Positions 16,366 through 24,933 of a stretch of DNA of 32,180 nucleotides are shown in pieces. The notes under the pieces were generated by a model. That model was given only the letters and a program-made list of their open reading frames with translations. It was not told the origin of the DNA and did not search any database. Source of the DNA: an uncultured bacterium (lineage in GTDB: Bacteria > Bacillota_I > Bacilli_A > Acholeplasmatales > Anaeroplasmataceae); NCBI GenBank assembly GCA_949293265.1, contig CASFCK010000018.1, positions 1-32,180 on the forward strand, in the 5' to 3' direction. Position numbers and translations under genes: made by a program. Position 1 is the first letter of the stretch. Each line of letters opens with the position of its first letter.

Positions 16366-16983
16366 ATGAAATATGTAATAACAATAAGTAGAGAATATGG
16401 TTCAGGTGGTCGCTTTATAGGTCGTAAATTAGCTGAACGCTTAGGTATTAATTTTTATGATAATGAATTATTAGCTCAAGCAAGCGAAAAAAGTGGTCTA
16501 AGTAAAGCAGTTTTTGAAAACTATGATGAAAAGAAAGATGGCTTCTTTAGTGGTATTATTCCAACTAGTTATGGCTTTGATATGTCAATGGGGCAGAAAG
16601 TTTTTTTAGCTCAATTTGAGGCTATTAGAGAAATTGCTAGCCAAGAGTCTTGTGTAATAATCGGACGTTGTGCTGATTATGTATTACGTGATATGCCAAA
16701 TGTTGTAACAGTATTTATTCATGCCTCAATGGAACGTAAAATAGAACGAGCAATAAAATATTATGGTGTTAACCCTAATAAAGCTAAAGACACAATAATT
16801 AAAATGGATAAGAAAAGAAGAAATTATTACAATTTCTATAGTGATAGAGATTGGGGTAAAGCTACTACTTATGATTTGTGTTTAACTAGTGATATTGGTC
16901 TTGAAGAAACTGTAGATGCAATTAAAACTTTTGCCGAAAGAAAACTAAAATTTAAATTAGAAGAAGTTAAAAAAGATGAATAA
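16366..16983 (+). CDS. Cytidylate-kinase-like family protein
   Basis: P-loop kinase-fold protein of the cytidylate kinase-like family (AAK_26 type). It starts with ITISREYGSGGRFIGRKLAERLG, where the glycine-rich loop binds nucleotide. IIGRCADYVL and FIHASMERKIERAI follow, and KMDKKRRNYYNFYSDRDWG is typical of the family. Its physiological substrate is not settled. The start at 16366 has GGTGA seven bases away by the GGT rule; ATG at 16354 is the alternative. It overlaps the aminopeptidase gene by 8 bases. Confidence 0.85.
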   Translation: MKYVITISREYGSGGRFIGRKLAERLGINFYDNELLAQASEKSGLSKAVFENYDEKKDGFFSGIIPTSYGFDMSMGQKVFLAQFEAIREIASQESCVIIGRCADYVLRDMPNVVTVFIHASMERKIERAIKYYGVNPNKAKDTIIKMDKKRRNYYNFYSDRDWGKATTYDLCLTSDIGLEETVDAIKTFAERKLKFKLEEVKKDE

Positions 16984-18199
16984 GCAATTATTACGAGAAT
17001 ATGCAAAATTAATAGTAAGAAAAGGGGCCAATGTCCAAGAAGGGCAAATAGTAGTAGTTAAAGCACCTGTCGAAGTCTATGATTTTGCTAGGTTAGTTGT
17101 AGAAGAAGCTTATAAAGTAGGAGCTAAAAGAGTTTTTGTTGAATATAATGATGTTATCAATTCTCGCAATGATTTTGTTTATCAAGATATTGACTCCTTG
17201 AAAGAGGTTTTGGATTACGAAGTTGATAAATGCCATTATTTAGTAGATAAAAAATATTGTGCTATATCTTTAGTATCACCAAATGTTGAGGCACTTACTG
17301 GTCTAGATTCAACAAAAATACAAGCTCGCAGTCAAGAAAGAAATAAGAAATTAGCTTTTTTTAGTGAATATACCATGAATAACGATGGCCAATGGGTAGT
17401 TGCTGGTGTTAGTTCTAAAATATGGGCAGATAAGGTTTTCCCTAATTGCTCTGATGCAGTAGATAAGCTTTGGGATGCCATATTTAAAGCTTGTAGAGTT
17501 GAAGAATTTGATACTATTGATAATTGGACTAACCATAGTAATGAAATTAGTAAACATGCAAAGTTGTTAAACGATTATGATTTCTTAAAACTTCACTTTA
17601 AAAATAAGCTTGGTACTGATCTAGAAGTTTATCTTGCTGACGCCAACTTATTTTGTGGTGGCGATGATTATACTAACTCAGGCATTAGATTTAGTCCTAA
17701 TATTCCGACTGAAGAAGTGTTTGGTATGCCTTATAAAACAAAGGTTAATGGTAAGGTTGTTGCTACAAAACCATTAAACTATCAAGGTGCTATTATAGAT
17801 GATTTTTATTTAGTGTTTAAAGATGGTAAAGTCATTGAATATGATGCTAAAGTTGGTAAAGAAAATTTAAAATCTTTAGTTGAATTTGATGAAGGTAGTT
17901 CATATTTAGGTGAAGTAGCTCTAATAAGTCATAGCTCACCAATCTCCAACATGAATATTTTATTTTATAATACCTTGTTTGATGAAAATGCTTCATGCCA
18001 TTTAGCTTTAGGTGCTTCATATCCTTCGAATATTAAGAATGGTACAAATATGAGTCGTCAAGAATTAGCTAAATTAGGTTCTAATTATAGTAATGTTCAT
18101 GTTGATTTCATGTTTGGATCAAGTGATATGAGCGTAGTTGGTTATACGCGTGATGGCAAAGAAATAATACTATTTAAAGACGGAAATTTTGTAATTTAG
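16976..18199 (+). CDS. M29-family aminopeptidase (AmpS/PepS type)
   Basis: Cytoplasmic metallo-aminopeptidase that removes N-terminal residues from peptides. Family motifs are FCGGDDYTNSGIRFSPNIPTEEVF and GEVALISHSSPIS, giving two metal-ligand glutamates. NASCHLALGASYP and NVHVDFMFGSSDM supply the ligand His residues and an Asp. The length of 407 residues is normal. The start overlaps the previous stop (ATGAATAA), with no strong ribosome site of its own, so translation is probably coupled. Confidence 0.92.
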   Translation: MNKQLLREYAKLIVRKGANVQEGQIVVVKAPVEVYDFARLVVEEAYKVGAKRVFVEYNDVINSRNDFVYQDIDSLKEVLDYEVDKCHYLVDKKYCAISLVSPNVEALTGLDSTKIQARSQERNKKLAFFSEYTMNNDGQWVVAGVSSKIWADKVFPNCSDAVDKLWDAIFKACRVEEFDTIDNWTNHSNEISKHAKLLNDYDFLKLHFKNKLGTDLEVYLADANLFCGGDDYTNSGIRFSPNIPTEEVFGMPYKTKVNGKVVATKPLNYQGAIIDDFYLVFKDGKVIEYDAKVGKENLKSLVEFDEGSSYLGEVALISHSSPISNMNILFYNTLFDENASCHLALGASYPSNIKNGTNMSRQELAKLGSNYSNVHVDFMFGSSDMSVVGYTRDGKEIILFKDGNFVI

Positions 18200-18222
18200 A
18201 GGGAATTTATTTTCTCTTTTTT
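18198..18222 (+). terminator. Intrinsic terminator after the aminopeptidase gene
   Basis: AGAGGGAA pairs with TTTTCTCT, including two G-U pairs, around a 4-base loop; a T-run follows. It overlaps the aminopeptidase stop codon. Confidence 0.7.
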
Positions 18223-18290
18223 AAATTGTAAAGATTGTAAAATAAGTTGTTAAAAAAATAATAAATGTTAAAATTATCAAGGAGGACTAT

Positions 18291-19220
18291 ATGAATAAGA
18301 TCATTGAAATTAAACATTTATCTAAAAAATATGGGAATATTTTAGCAGTGAATGATTTATCGTTTGAAGTTAGAGAAGGTGAACTTTTTGCTTTTTTAGG
18401 GGTTAATGGAGCTGGTAAATCTACTACAATAAACATTATGTGCACATCATTAAAAAAAGATGAAGGAGAAATTATTATTGATGGTTATAATTTAGATAAA
18501 GATAAAGAGCAAATTAAACGAACTTTAGGGGTGGTTTTTCAAGATTCTTTATTAGATGCTAATTTGACTGTTTATGATAATTTAGCAGTAAGAGCTAGTT
18601 TATATAATATCTATAAAGAAGATTTTAAAAAGAGATTAAATGAATTAGCTGATTTATTAGATTTTAAAGATTTATTAAAGCGAAGAATAAGTAAACTATC
18701 AGGTGGACAAAGAAGAAGAATTGACATTGCTAGAGCCTTAATTCATAAACCAAAAATATTAATATTAGATGAACCTACAACAGGACTTGATCCAAAAACA
18801 AGAAAACTGATTTGGAAAGTAATCTTTGAATTAAGAAATAAATATAAAATGACAGTTTTTCTTACTACTCATTATATGGAAGAAGCCAATGAAGCTGACT
18901 ATGTGATAATTATAGATAAAGGGCAAATAAAGGCTGAAGGAACTCCACATGATTTAAAAAATAAATATACATTAGATTTTATTACTCTATATAATGTAAA
19001 TGAAGAAGATGTTAAAAAATTAAATTTAAAATATTATAAGATTAAAGATGGCTATAAGTTAGAAGTTAAAAGCACTTCTATAGCTACTAAAATTATATTA
19101 AATAATAAAGAATTATTTAAAGATTATGAAATCACTAAGGGAAAAATGGATGATGTTTTTTTAAATGTAACAGGTAAGGGTAAAGAAGGAGAAGAAAATG
19201 ACGCTATTAATCTTAACTAA
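18291..19220 (+). CDS. ABC exporter ATP-binding protein (DrrA-like)
   Basis: ATPase of an ABC-2 type exporter. Walker A is GVNGAGKST (residues 38-46), then Q-loop VFQDSLLD, signature LSGGQRRR, Walker B ILILDEPTTGLDP and switch His in TTHYMEE. The C-terminal tail after about residue 220 matches the DrrA-type extension (MDDVFLNVTGK). AGGAGG lies upstream. The last 23 bases overlap the permease gene. The cargo could be a drug, lipid or polysaccharide; sequence does not tell. Confidence 0.92.
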   Translation: MNKIIEIKHLSKKYGNILAVNDLSFEVREGELFAFLGVNGAGKSTTINIMCTSLKKDEGEIIIDGYNLDKDKEQIKRTLGVVFQDSLLDANLTVYDNLAVRASLYNIYKEDFKKRLNELADLLDFKDLLKRRISKLSGGQRRRIDIARALIHKPKILILDEPTTGLDPKTRKLIWKVIFELRNKYKMTVFLTTHYMEEANEADYVIIIDKGQIKAEGTPHDLKNKYTLDFITLYNVNEEDVKKLNLKYYKIKDGYKLEVKSTSIATKIILNNKELFKDYEITKGKMDDVFLNVTGKGKEGEENDAINLN

Positions 19221-20091
19221 ACGCAATATTAAAATCTTTTTCCGCGATAAAGGATTGTTTTTTACATCTTTAATAACCCCTATTATCTTACTCGTTTTAT
19301 ATTTTACTTTTTTAGCTGGAATATACAAAGAAAGTTTTTTAAATAATTTGCCAGAAAATATAAATTTAAGTACTGAAGTAGTTGATGCCTTTGTTGCTAG
19401 TCAATTAACCTCATCTATATTAGCTGTAACTTGTATAACTGTAGCTTTTTCAACTAATTTTTTAATGGTACAAGATATAGCTAATAAAAAAATACTAGAT
19501 ATTACAATTACCCCAATAAAGAGTAGAACTTTAGCTCTAAGTTATTTTCTTGCTACTTTACTTTCTACTTTAATAATTTGTTTATTAACTTATCTAATAT
19601 CATTAATATATTTATCTATAGTTGGTTTTTATATGAGTACTAGTGATATTTTCTTAGGACTATTAGATATCATATTGATGACTATTTTTGGCACAGCTTT
19701 ATCAAGTCTAGTAAATATATTTTTAAAAACTGAAGGTCAAATATCAGCAGTAGGAGCAATTGTCAGTGCTGGATATGGTTTTATTTGTGGTGCTTATATG
19801 CCTATAGCTTCATTTGGGGAAGGGGTTAGGAATTTTATTATGTTTGTCCCAGGTACTTATGGGACTTCATTAATAAGAGAACATATGATGAATGGTATTT
19901 TTAATGAATTAAAGGATATGGGATTTCCTAAATTGGTTATAAATAATTTAAAAACTAGTTTTGATTGTGATCTAAGTTTTTTTGGTAATAATGTTTCGGT
20001 GTTAACTAAATATCTTGTTATTATAATATCTACTAGTATCTTTTTAAGTTTATATATATTAGTAAATTATTTGAAGAAAAAAAGAAGATAA
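19198..20091 (+). CDS. ABC-2 type exporter permease
   Basis: Membrane partner of the preceding ATPase, with six hydrophobic segments of the ABC-2 type. The N-terminus (LTKRNIKIFFRDKGLFFTSL) is the typical amphipathic entry. A long extracytoplasmic loop after the first segment (about 45-75) and GAYMPIASFGEGVRNFIMFVPGTYG near the C-terminal third match the family. The start lies inside the ATPase gene behind AAGGAGAAG. Confidence 0.9.
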   Translation: MTLLILTKRNIKIFFRDKGLFFTSLITPIILLVLYFTFLAGIYKESFLNNLPENINLSTEVVDAFVASQLTSSILAVTCITVAFSTNFLMVQDIANKKILDITITPIKSRTLALSYFLATLLSTLIICLLTYLISLIYLSIVGFYMSTSDIFLGLLDIILMTIFGTALSSLVNIFLKTEGQISAVGAIVSAGYGFICGAYMPIASFGEGVRNFIMFVPGTYGTSLIREHMMNGIFNELKDMGFPKLVINNLKTSFDCDLSFFGNNVSVLTKYLVIIISTSIFLSLYILVNYLKKKRR

Positions 20092-20136
20092 AAAGGCTGT
20101 AAAACCTTGACAAAATGCCAGGCTTACAGCCTTTTT
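20090..20136. terminator. Bidirectional intrinsic terminator
   Basis: A 13-base-pair stem (AAAAAGGCTGTAA with TTACAGCCTTTTT) has a 21-base loop that can partly pair within itself. It separates the ABC exporter operon from the convergent clpB. Confidence 0.88.
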
Positions 20137-20138
20137 AT

Positions 20139-22250
20139 TTATTTGTTTAATAATGCTAATTCATTTCTAATTATATCTAGAACATAAGGAATATTTGGCT
20201 TAATATCGCCGTTTATTATTTTAGTTGCTAAAAACGTTTCAATATATTTAGTGATAAATCTTTTAATTGGTCTTGCGCCATAAGTAATATCAAAACTTTG
20301 ATCTATAATCCAATTCTTTAAATTATCAGTAAAAGTAATATTGATATCTTGAGCAAGCAATCTTATATCTAGATCATGTAATAATTTAGAAACTATTTTT
20401 AGTTGAACATCTTTGTTTAATGGTTTAAAACATATTATTTCATCAATACGATTTAAGAATTCAGGTTTAAAATATTGTTTTAATAAATTAGTAACATCAC
20501 TTTCAGATTTTTCTTCAAGTAATAAATCACTACCGATATTAGAAGTCATGATGATAATAGTATTTTTAAAATCAACAGTTCTACCTTGACTATCAGTAAG
20601 TCTACCATCATCTAATATTTGTAATAAAATATTAAAAACATCATGATGGGCTTTTTCGATTTCGTCAAATAAAATAATAGAATAAGGATTTCTTCTAATT
20701 TTTTCTGTTAATTGACCACCTTCATCATATCCAACATAACCTGGAGGGGCACCGATTAATTTTGCCACACTATGTGGTTCCATAAATTCAGACATATCAA
20801 GACGAACAATATGGGTCTCGCTATCAAACAATGCTTCAGCTAAACTTTTAGCTAATTCTGTTTTACCAACCCCAGTAGGACCTAAGAATAAGAAAGAACC
20901 AATCGGTTTGTTTTCATCTTTAATTCCGGCTCTTTGTCTTAATATCGCATCAGAAACAAGACTAACAGCATTGTCTTGACCGATAACTCTTTTACGTAAA
21001 GTTTCAGCCAAATGCAAGATTTTTTCTCTTTCACCTTGCATTAATTTTGAAATAGGAATATTAGTAGTTTTAGAAACTACATTAGCAATATCTGATTCAT
21101 AAACTGTATCAGATATCATTCGATTTTCTTTGTTTTGTTGTTGGAAATCCTCGATAGTTTTTTGTAAATCAGGGATCACTTTATATTGTAATTCAGATGC
21201 TGTTTTATAATCACCATTATTAAATGCTTGATCTAATTCAAATTTTTTCTGATCGAGTTTTTGTTTTGCTTCCTTATATTGGTTTAATTCTTTAATTTCT
21301 TTCTGCCATTCTTTAGTCAAAGCGTCTTTTTTATTTTCTTCATCACTTAATTCTTTTTCTAAAGCTTTAAGTCTATTTTGACTAGCAGGATCAGATTCTT
21401 TTTTTAACGCCATTTGTTCAATTTTTAGTTGCGTTATTTTTCTTTCGCAATCATCTAATTCAACCGGACGTGAATCTATCTCCATTCTTAAAGAAGCACA
21501 AGCTTCATCAATCAAATCAATAGCCTTATCAGGTAAAAAACGATCAGTAATATACCTATTAGACATAGTAGCAGCAGCAACTATAGCGTTATCAGTTATA
21601 TGGACACCGTGATGCATTTCAAATCGTTCCTTAATACCACGTAGTATTGAAATAGTATCTTCAACGCTAGGTTCAGCCACAAGGACTTTTTGAAAACGTC
21701 TTTCTAGTGCACTATCTTTTTCGATATATTCACGATATTCTTTTAAAGTAGTAGCCCCAATACAATGAAGTTCACCACGTGCTAACATAGGTTTTAACAT
21801 ATTACCAGCATCTAGTGCTCCATCAGCTTTACCAGCCCCAACAATAAGGTGAATTTCATCAATAAACATAATTATTTTACCTTCAGACTGTTTAACTTTA
21901 TTTAAAACAGCCTTTAATCTTTCTTCAAACTCACCTCTATATTTAGCTCCAGCTATTAAAGCGCCCATATCTAGTTCATATATTTCTTTATCTTTTAAAG
22001 AAATCGGCACATCATTAGCAACTATTCTTCTAGCTAAACCTTCGACGATCGCAGTTTTACCAACACCGGGTTCCCCGATTAAAACAGGATTATTTTTAGT
22101 TTTTCGAGTTAAAATTTTAATGATATGTCTTATTTCTTCATCACGACCAATAACAGGGTCGATTTTACCATCTCTAGCAAGTTCAACTATATTACGTCCA
22201 AATTTTTCTAAGATTTTTGGATCGTCATTATAATTCATTTCTTGTTGCAT
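20139..22250 (-). CDS. clpB: ClpB-type disaggregase lacking the N-terminal domain
   Basis: AAA+ chaperone that extracts proteins from aggregates with DnaK. NBD1 has Walker A GEPGVGKT (59-66). The middle domain (about 270-410) is a coiled coil rich in Lys, Glu and Gln, which marks ClpB rather than ClpA or ClpC. NBD2 has GPTGVGKT near 456-463 and GAPPGYVG. There is no ClpP-binding loop signature. The 703-residue protein begins just before NBD1 and lacks the double Clp_N repeat of about 140 residues. Known short ClpB forms, including those of mycoplasmas, look like this. The start is supported by AGGAGG. Confidence 0.93.
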   Translation of the reverse strand: MQQEMNYNDDPKILEKFGRNIVELARDGKIDPVIGRDEEIRHIIKILTRKTKNNPVLIGEPGVGKTAIVEGLARRIVANDVPISLKDKEIYELDMGALIAGAKYRGEFEERLKAVLNKVKQSEGKIIMFIDEIHLIVGAGKADGALDAGNMLKPMLARGELHCIGATTLKEYREYIEKDSALERRFQKVLVAEPSVEDTISILRGIKERFEMHHGVHITDNAIVAAATMSNRYITDRFLPDKAIDLIDEACASLRMEIDSRPVELDDCERKITQLKIEQMALKKESDPASQNRLKALEKELSDEENKKDALTKEWQKEIKELNQYKEAKQKLDQKKFELDQAFNNGDYKTASELQYKVIPDLQKTIEDFQQQNKENRMISDTVYESDIANVVSKTTNIPISKLMQGEREKILHLAETLRKRVIGQDNAVSLVSDAILRQRAGIKDENKPIGSFLFLGPTGVGKTELAKSLAEALFDSETHIVRLDMSEFMEPHSVAKLIGAPPGYVGYDEGGQLTEKIRRNPYSIILFDEIEKAHHDVFNILLQILDDGRLTDSQGRTVDFKNTIIIMTSNIGSDLLLEEKSESDVTNLLKQYFKPEFLNRIDEIICFKPLNKDVQLKIVSKLLHDLDIRLLAQDINITFTDNLKNWIIDQSFDITYGARPIKRFITKYIETFLATKIINGDIKPNIPYVLDIIRNELALLNK

Positions 22251-22293
22251 AATTCTAGCCTCCTTTTAAAGGTCTTTTAACCTTTACATGTAT

Positions 22294-22342
22294 ATTATAC
22301 TCAAATAATTGGCACTGTCAATACGAGAGTGCCAATTATTTG
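22294..22342 (-). promoter_or_regulatory. clpB promoter overlapping a CIRCE-like HrcA operator
   Basis: On the minus strand TTGACA (22316-22321), a 16-base spacer and TATAAT (22294-22299) form a consensus promoter. The -35 lies in the centre of an inverted repeat whose 15-base arms (22302-22316, 22328-22342) contain TTGGCACT and AGTGCCAA. This is a variant of the CIRCE sequence (TTAGCACTC-N9-GAGTGCTAA), so HrcA control under heat shock is expected. Confidence 0.85.
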
Positions 22343-22394
22343 TTTTTTACTAAATTTTTACAATTTATTTATTTATAAATTAATGGTTAATTGT

Positions 22395-22412
22395 TATAAT
22401 TTTAAACGGAGG
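22395..22412 (+). promoter_or_regulatory. Extended -10 and ribosome site of the phospholipase-domain gene
   Basis: TATAAT at 22395-22400 is preceded by TGT (extended -10), and GGAGG lies at 22408-22412 before the ATG at 22420. This leaves a leader of only about 15 bases. Confidence 0.55.
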
Positions 22413-22419
22413 TTTTAAT

Positions 22420-23196
22420 ATGCCTGCAATATTTGCCCATAAATTACTAGCTACTGAAGTAATTGGTAAAATTAATAACGATATTCAAAATGTGATTAAA
22501 TCTAATTTTAGATCTTATTTAGCCGGTACCCTCGGACCAGATCTCTTTTATTTTTATGGCTTTTACAAAGGCTTGCCTTTAACAAGTAAAGCTGATTTAA
22601 TTCACCGCACTAAAGCCTATTTATTTTTTGATGTTAAAATTAAAGATGATAAAGAACTAGCTTTTATCTTAGGCTTAATTACTCATTATACCTTAGATAA
22701 AAATGTACATAAGTACATTCACAAAATAGAGAATGAATTTTCTCATGTTCGTTTAGAAAGAGAATTAGAATATTTGTTATTAAAAGAAAATAAAATTAAT
22801 TTAAATGAATATAATTTTTATGAACATATTTGTATTGATACTGATTTATTGCCTTTTTTATATGAATTATTTGAAATACCAGAAAAGAAAATTAAAAAAG
22901 CTTATAAAGATACTAAACTAATTATTAAATATGCCTATAATCAAAATAAATTTATTAAAACTTTAGTTAAAATTATTATGAAGATAAGTTTTATATATAA
23001 AAATAATAAAGATATGTTACTTAGTACTGATATATCAAATGAAGATAAAAAGCAATTAGAGATAATTTTAAAATTATGGGAAGAAAGTAAAGAAGAAGCT
23101 ATCATAAATATTAATAACTATTATGCCTATTTGAAAGAAAAAGAACAATTAAGCGAAAACTTTAATTACAATTTTGAAGGTGAAGAAGATGACTAA
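22420..23196 (+). CDS. Zinc-dependent phospholipase C-domain protein
   Basis: Matches the Zn_dep_PLPC domain found in bacterial phospholipase C and in many uncharacterised cytoplasmic proteins. Conserved pieces are the N-terminal MPAIFAHKLLATEV, GTLGPDLFYFYGF, and LGLITHYTLDKNVHKYIH with metal-binding His and Asp residues. No signal peptide is present, so secretion is unlikely. About 258 residues; the C-terminal half is Lys-rich and alpha-helical. It overlaps the following transporter gene by 8 bases. True enzymatic activity is unproven for this subgroup. Confidence 0.8.
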   Translation: MPAIFAHKLLATEVIGKINNDIQNVIKSNFRSYLAGTLGPDLFYFYGFYKGLPLTSKADLIHRTKAYLFFDVKIKDDKELAFILGLITHYTLDKNVHKYIHKIENEFSHVRLERELEYLLLKENKINLNEYNFYEHICIDTDLLPFLYELFEIPEKKIKKAYKDTKLIIKYAYNQNKFIKTLVKIIMKISFIYKNNKDMLLSTDISNEDKKQLEIILKLWEESKEEAIININNYYAYLKEKEQLSENFNYNFEGEEDD

Positions 23197-24433
23197 AAAA
23201 GAAAAATCATGGGTACTTTATGATGTCGGCAACTCAGCGTTTACGTTAATGATTGCGACAATATTTCCAATTTATTTTAATGGATTAGCTGCATCAGCAG
23301 GAATAAGTGAAGTTAATTACCTAGCTTATTGGGGGTATACGGCTTCTATAGTTACGATTATAGTTGCGCTAATAGGACCAATCTTAGGAAGCTTATCCGA
23401 TTACAGTCGTTTTAAATTACCGATTTTCTTGACGACTGTTTTAATTGGGGTCATTGGTTGCTTGGTTTTAGCTGTTCCAATGAATTGGATTTTATTTTTA
23501 GTGTTTTTTGCGATAGCTAAAGTTGGTTATAGTGCTAGTTTAGTGTTTTATGATTCGATGCTAATCGACATAACTGATGAAACAAGAGTTGATAAAATTT
23601 CATCACAAGGATATGCTTGGGGATATATAGGAAGTTGTATACCATTTTTAATTTCCCTCATAATAGTTTTATTTTATGATAAATTAAATATTACTATGAC
23701 AACTGCTATGTCAATAGCAATAATAATCATAGCGATATGGTGGTTTTGTCTTACTATCCCACTACTTAAGAATTATAAGCAAAACAAATGTATTGGTAAC
23801 GTTAAGCCGAACATAAAAAAGTGTTTTAGCAATTTAGGAAATACGATTAAAGATATTTGTAAAACACCGCATGTTCTATTATTTTTAATTGCATTTTTCT
23901 TCTATATTGATGGTGTTTATACAATTATAGATATGGCTACTGCCTATGGCACAGCTTTAGGTTTAGATACTACGATGTTGCTTGTAGCATTATTAGTAAC
24001 ACAAATTGTAGCATTCCCTTTTGCTATATTATTTGGTTATTTATCAAAAAAACATAAAGTTTCAACGTTATTATTAATATCAATAGTAGCATATTTAGGA
24101 ATAGGTGTATTTGCGGTATTTTTATCTAATCAAATTGAATTTTGGATTTTAGCTGTTCTAGTAGGAATGTTTCAAGGTGGTGTTCAAGCTCTATCTCGTT
24201 CATATTTTGTGAAAATATGTCCTAAAGAAAAAACAGGTTCTTATTTTTCAATTATGGATATTTGTGGCAAAGGAGCTACAATATTAGGCACATTTTTAGT
24301 TTCATTATTTACACAAATAACAAATTCAACTAATGGGGGTATCATAGTTTTACCAATTATGTTTGCGATAGGATTAATAATATTTTTAATTTCTATTAAA
24401 TTTCATAAAAAATATTTAAAAAAACAAAATTGA
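23189..24433 (+). CDS. MFS transporter, UMF1 (Atg22-like) family
   Basis: Twelve-segment major facilitator protein of the UMF1 group, related to yeast Atg22. The diagnostic N-terminus is SWVLYDVGNSAFTLMIATIFPIYF, where YDxxNSAF is typical; the GILGSLSD-type loop reads GPILGSLSDYSRFK, and VGMFQGGVQALSRSYF is the late motif. The start at 23189 has AAGGTGA at the seven-base GGT-to-ATG spacing used elsewhere here; a TTG at 23174 is rejected. It is coupled to the phospholipase-domain gene. Substrate unknown. The stop is TGA, which shows the standard code. Confidence 0.9.
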   Translation: MTKKEKSWVLYDVGNSAFTLMIATIFPIYFNGLAASAGISEVNYLAYWGYTASIVTIIVALIGPILGSLSDYSRFKLPIFLTTVLIGVIGCLVLAVPMNWILFLVFFAIAKVGYSASLVFYDSMLIDITDETRVDKISSQGYAWGYIGSCIPFLISLIIVLFYDKLNITMTTAMSIAIIIIAIWWFCLTIPLLKNYKQNKCIGNVKPNIKKCFSNLGNTIKDICKTPHVLLFLIAFFFYIDGVYTIIDMATAYGTALGLDTTMLLVALLVTQIVAFPFAILFGYLSKKHKVSTLLLISIVAYLGIGVFAVFLSNQIEFWILAVLVGMFQGGVQALSRSYFVKICPKEKTGSYFSIMDICGKGATILGTFLVSLFTQITNSTNGGIIVLPIMFAIGLIIFLISIKFHKKYLKKQN

Positions 24434-24441
24434 AAAAAAAC

Positions 24442-24470
24442 TTGCTTTTAGCGCGTTTATTATGTATAAT
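24442..24470 (+). promoter_or_regulatory. Promoter of the tRNA-Cys gene
   Basis: TTGCTT (24442-24447), a 17-base spacer and TATAAT (24465-24470) lie 18 bases before the tRNA. The gene therefore has its own promoter rather than belonging to a tRNA operon. Confidence 0.75.
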
Positions 24471-24487
24471 AAAAAAGCGCTGAAAAC

Positions 24488-24561
24488 GGCCCTGTAGCCA
24501 AGTGGTAAGGCACGGCACTGCAACTGCCTGATCATGAGTTCGAATCTCTTCGGGGCCTCCA
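24488..24561 (+). tRNA. tRNA-Cys (anticodon GCA), CCA encoded
   Basis: The cloverleaf folds with acceptor GGCCCTG/CGGGGCC, D-loop AGTGGTAAG, an anticodon loop CTGCAAC that gives GCA, T-arm GAGTTCGAATCTC, discriminator U and encoded CCA. U73 and the GCA anticodon are cysteine identity elements. It marks the left border of an accessory region, as tRNA genes often do. Confidence 0.95.
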
Positions 24562-24821
24562 TATTCGTACAACATGTCTGATACAAACTTAGTCGATGAC
24601 TAGGGGTGTGCAGACTTTTTTCATTTTTAGTCTTAAATAGCCACTTTTTAAAATTATGCCGTTGTAATAGTGAAAGGCAAATTCTCTAAAATTTGCTAAA
24701 AAACCATCAGTTTTAGGGCTCACTTTGAAACGACAGGTGTGCACTATTACACGGCAACCCTCATTTTGCACACCCCTAAACACGGCAACTGCACACCCTA
24801 TCTTTATTAATAACATTGATT
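24562..24821. other. Non-coding spacer after tRNA-Cys with dense inverted repeats
   Basis: No credible gene. The stretch between the tRNA and the terminator at 24822 would be transcribed with the tRNA unless processed. It contains the MITE-like element 24601-24778 and a further partial copy of its right end (ACACGGCAACTGCACACCC, 24781-24798). It may hold a structured RNA. Confidence 0.6.
24601..24778. mobile_element. MITE-like nested inverted repeat with TA ends
   Basis: The ends TAGGGGTGTGCA (24601-24612) and TGCACACCCCTA (24767-24778) are perfect 12-base inverted repeats that begin and end in TA. Inside are a second inverted pair (24657-24672 with 24742-24756, one bulge) and a third (24677-24683 with 24690-24696). 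It has no coding capacity. A short non-autonomous transposable element with a TA target would look like this, but a structured RNA is an alternative. Confidence 0.5.
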
Positions 24822-24858
24822 GACCATCTGGTTCTTATTGGACTGGGTGGTCTTTTTT
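24822..24858 (+). terminator. Strong intrinsic terminator
   Basis: A 13-base-pair stem (24822-24834 with 24840-24852, including several G-U pairs) has a 5-base loop and a T6 tail. It probably ends the tRNA-Cys transcript about 260 bases after the tRNA and insulates the following gene. Confidence 0.85.
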
Positions 24859-24895
24859 GTTTGCCTAAGATATGGAAAAATAGGCGGTTTTTAGT

Positions 24896-24914
24896 TATAA
24901 TTATCTTAGCTAAG
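24896..24914 (+). promoter_or_regulatory. Promoter -10 and palindrome before the AlbA_2 gene
   Basis: TATAAT (24896-24901) is followed by the palindrome CTTAGCTAAG (24905-24914) at the expected transcription start, about 20 bases before the coding start. No clear -35 is seen. The arrangement matches 15680-15706. Confidence 0.5.
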
Positions 24915-24933
24915 AAAGCAGGTGTTTTTTATA

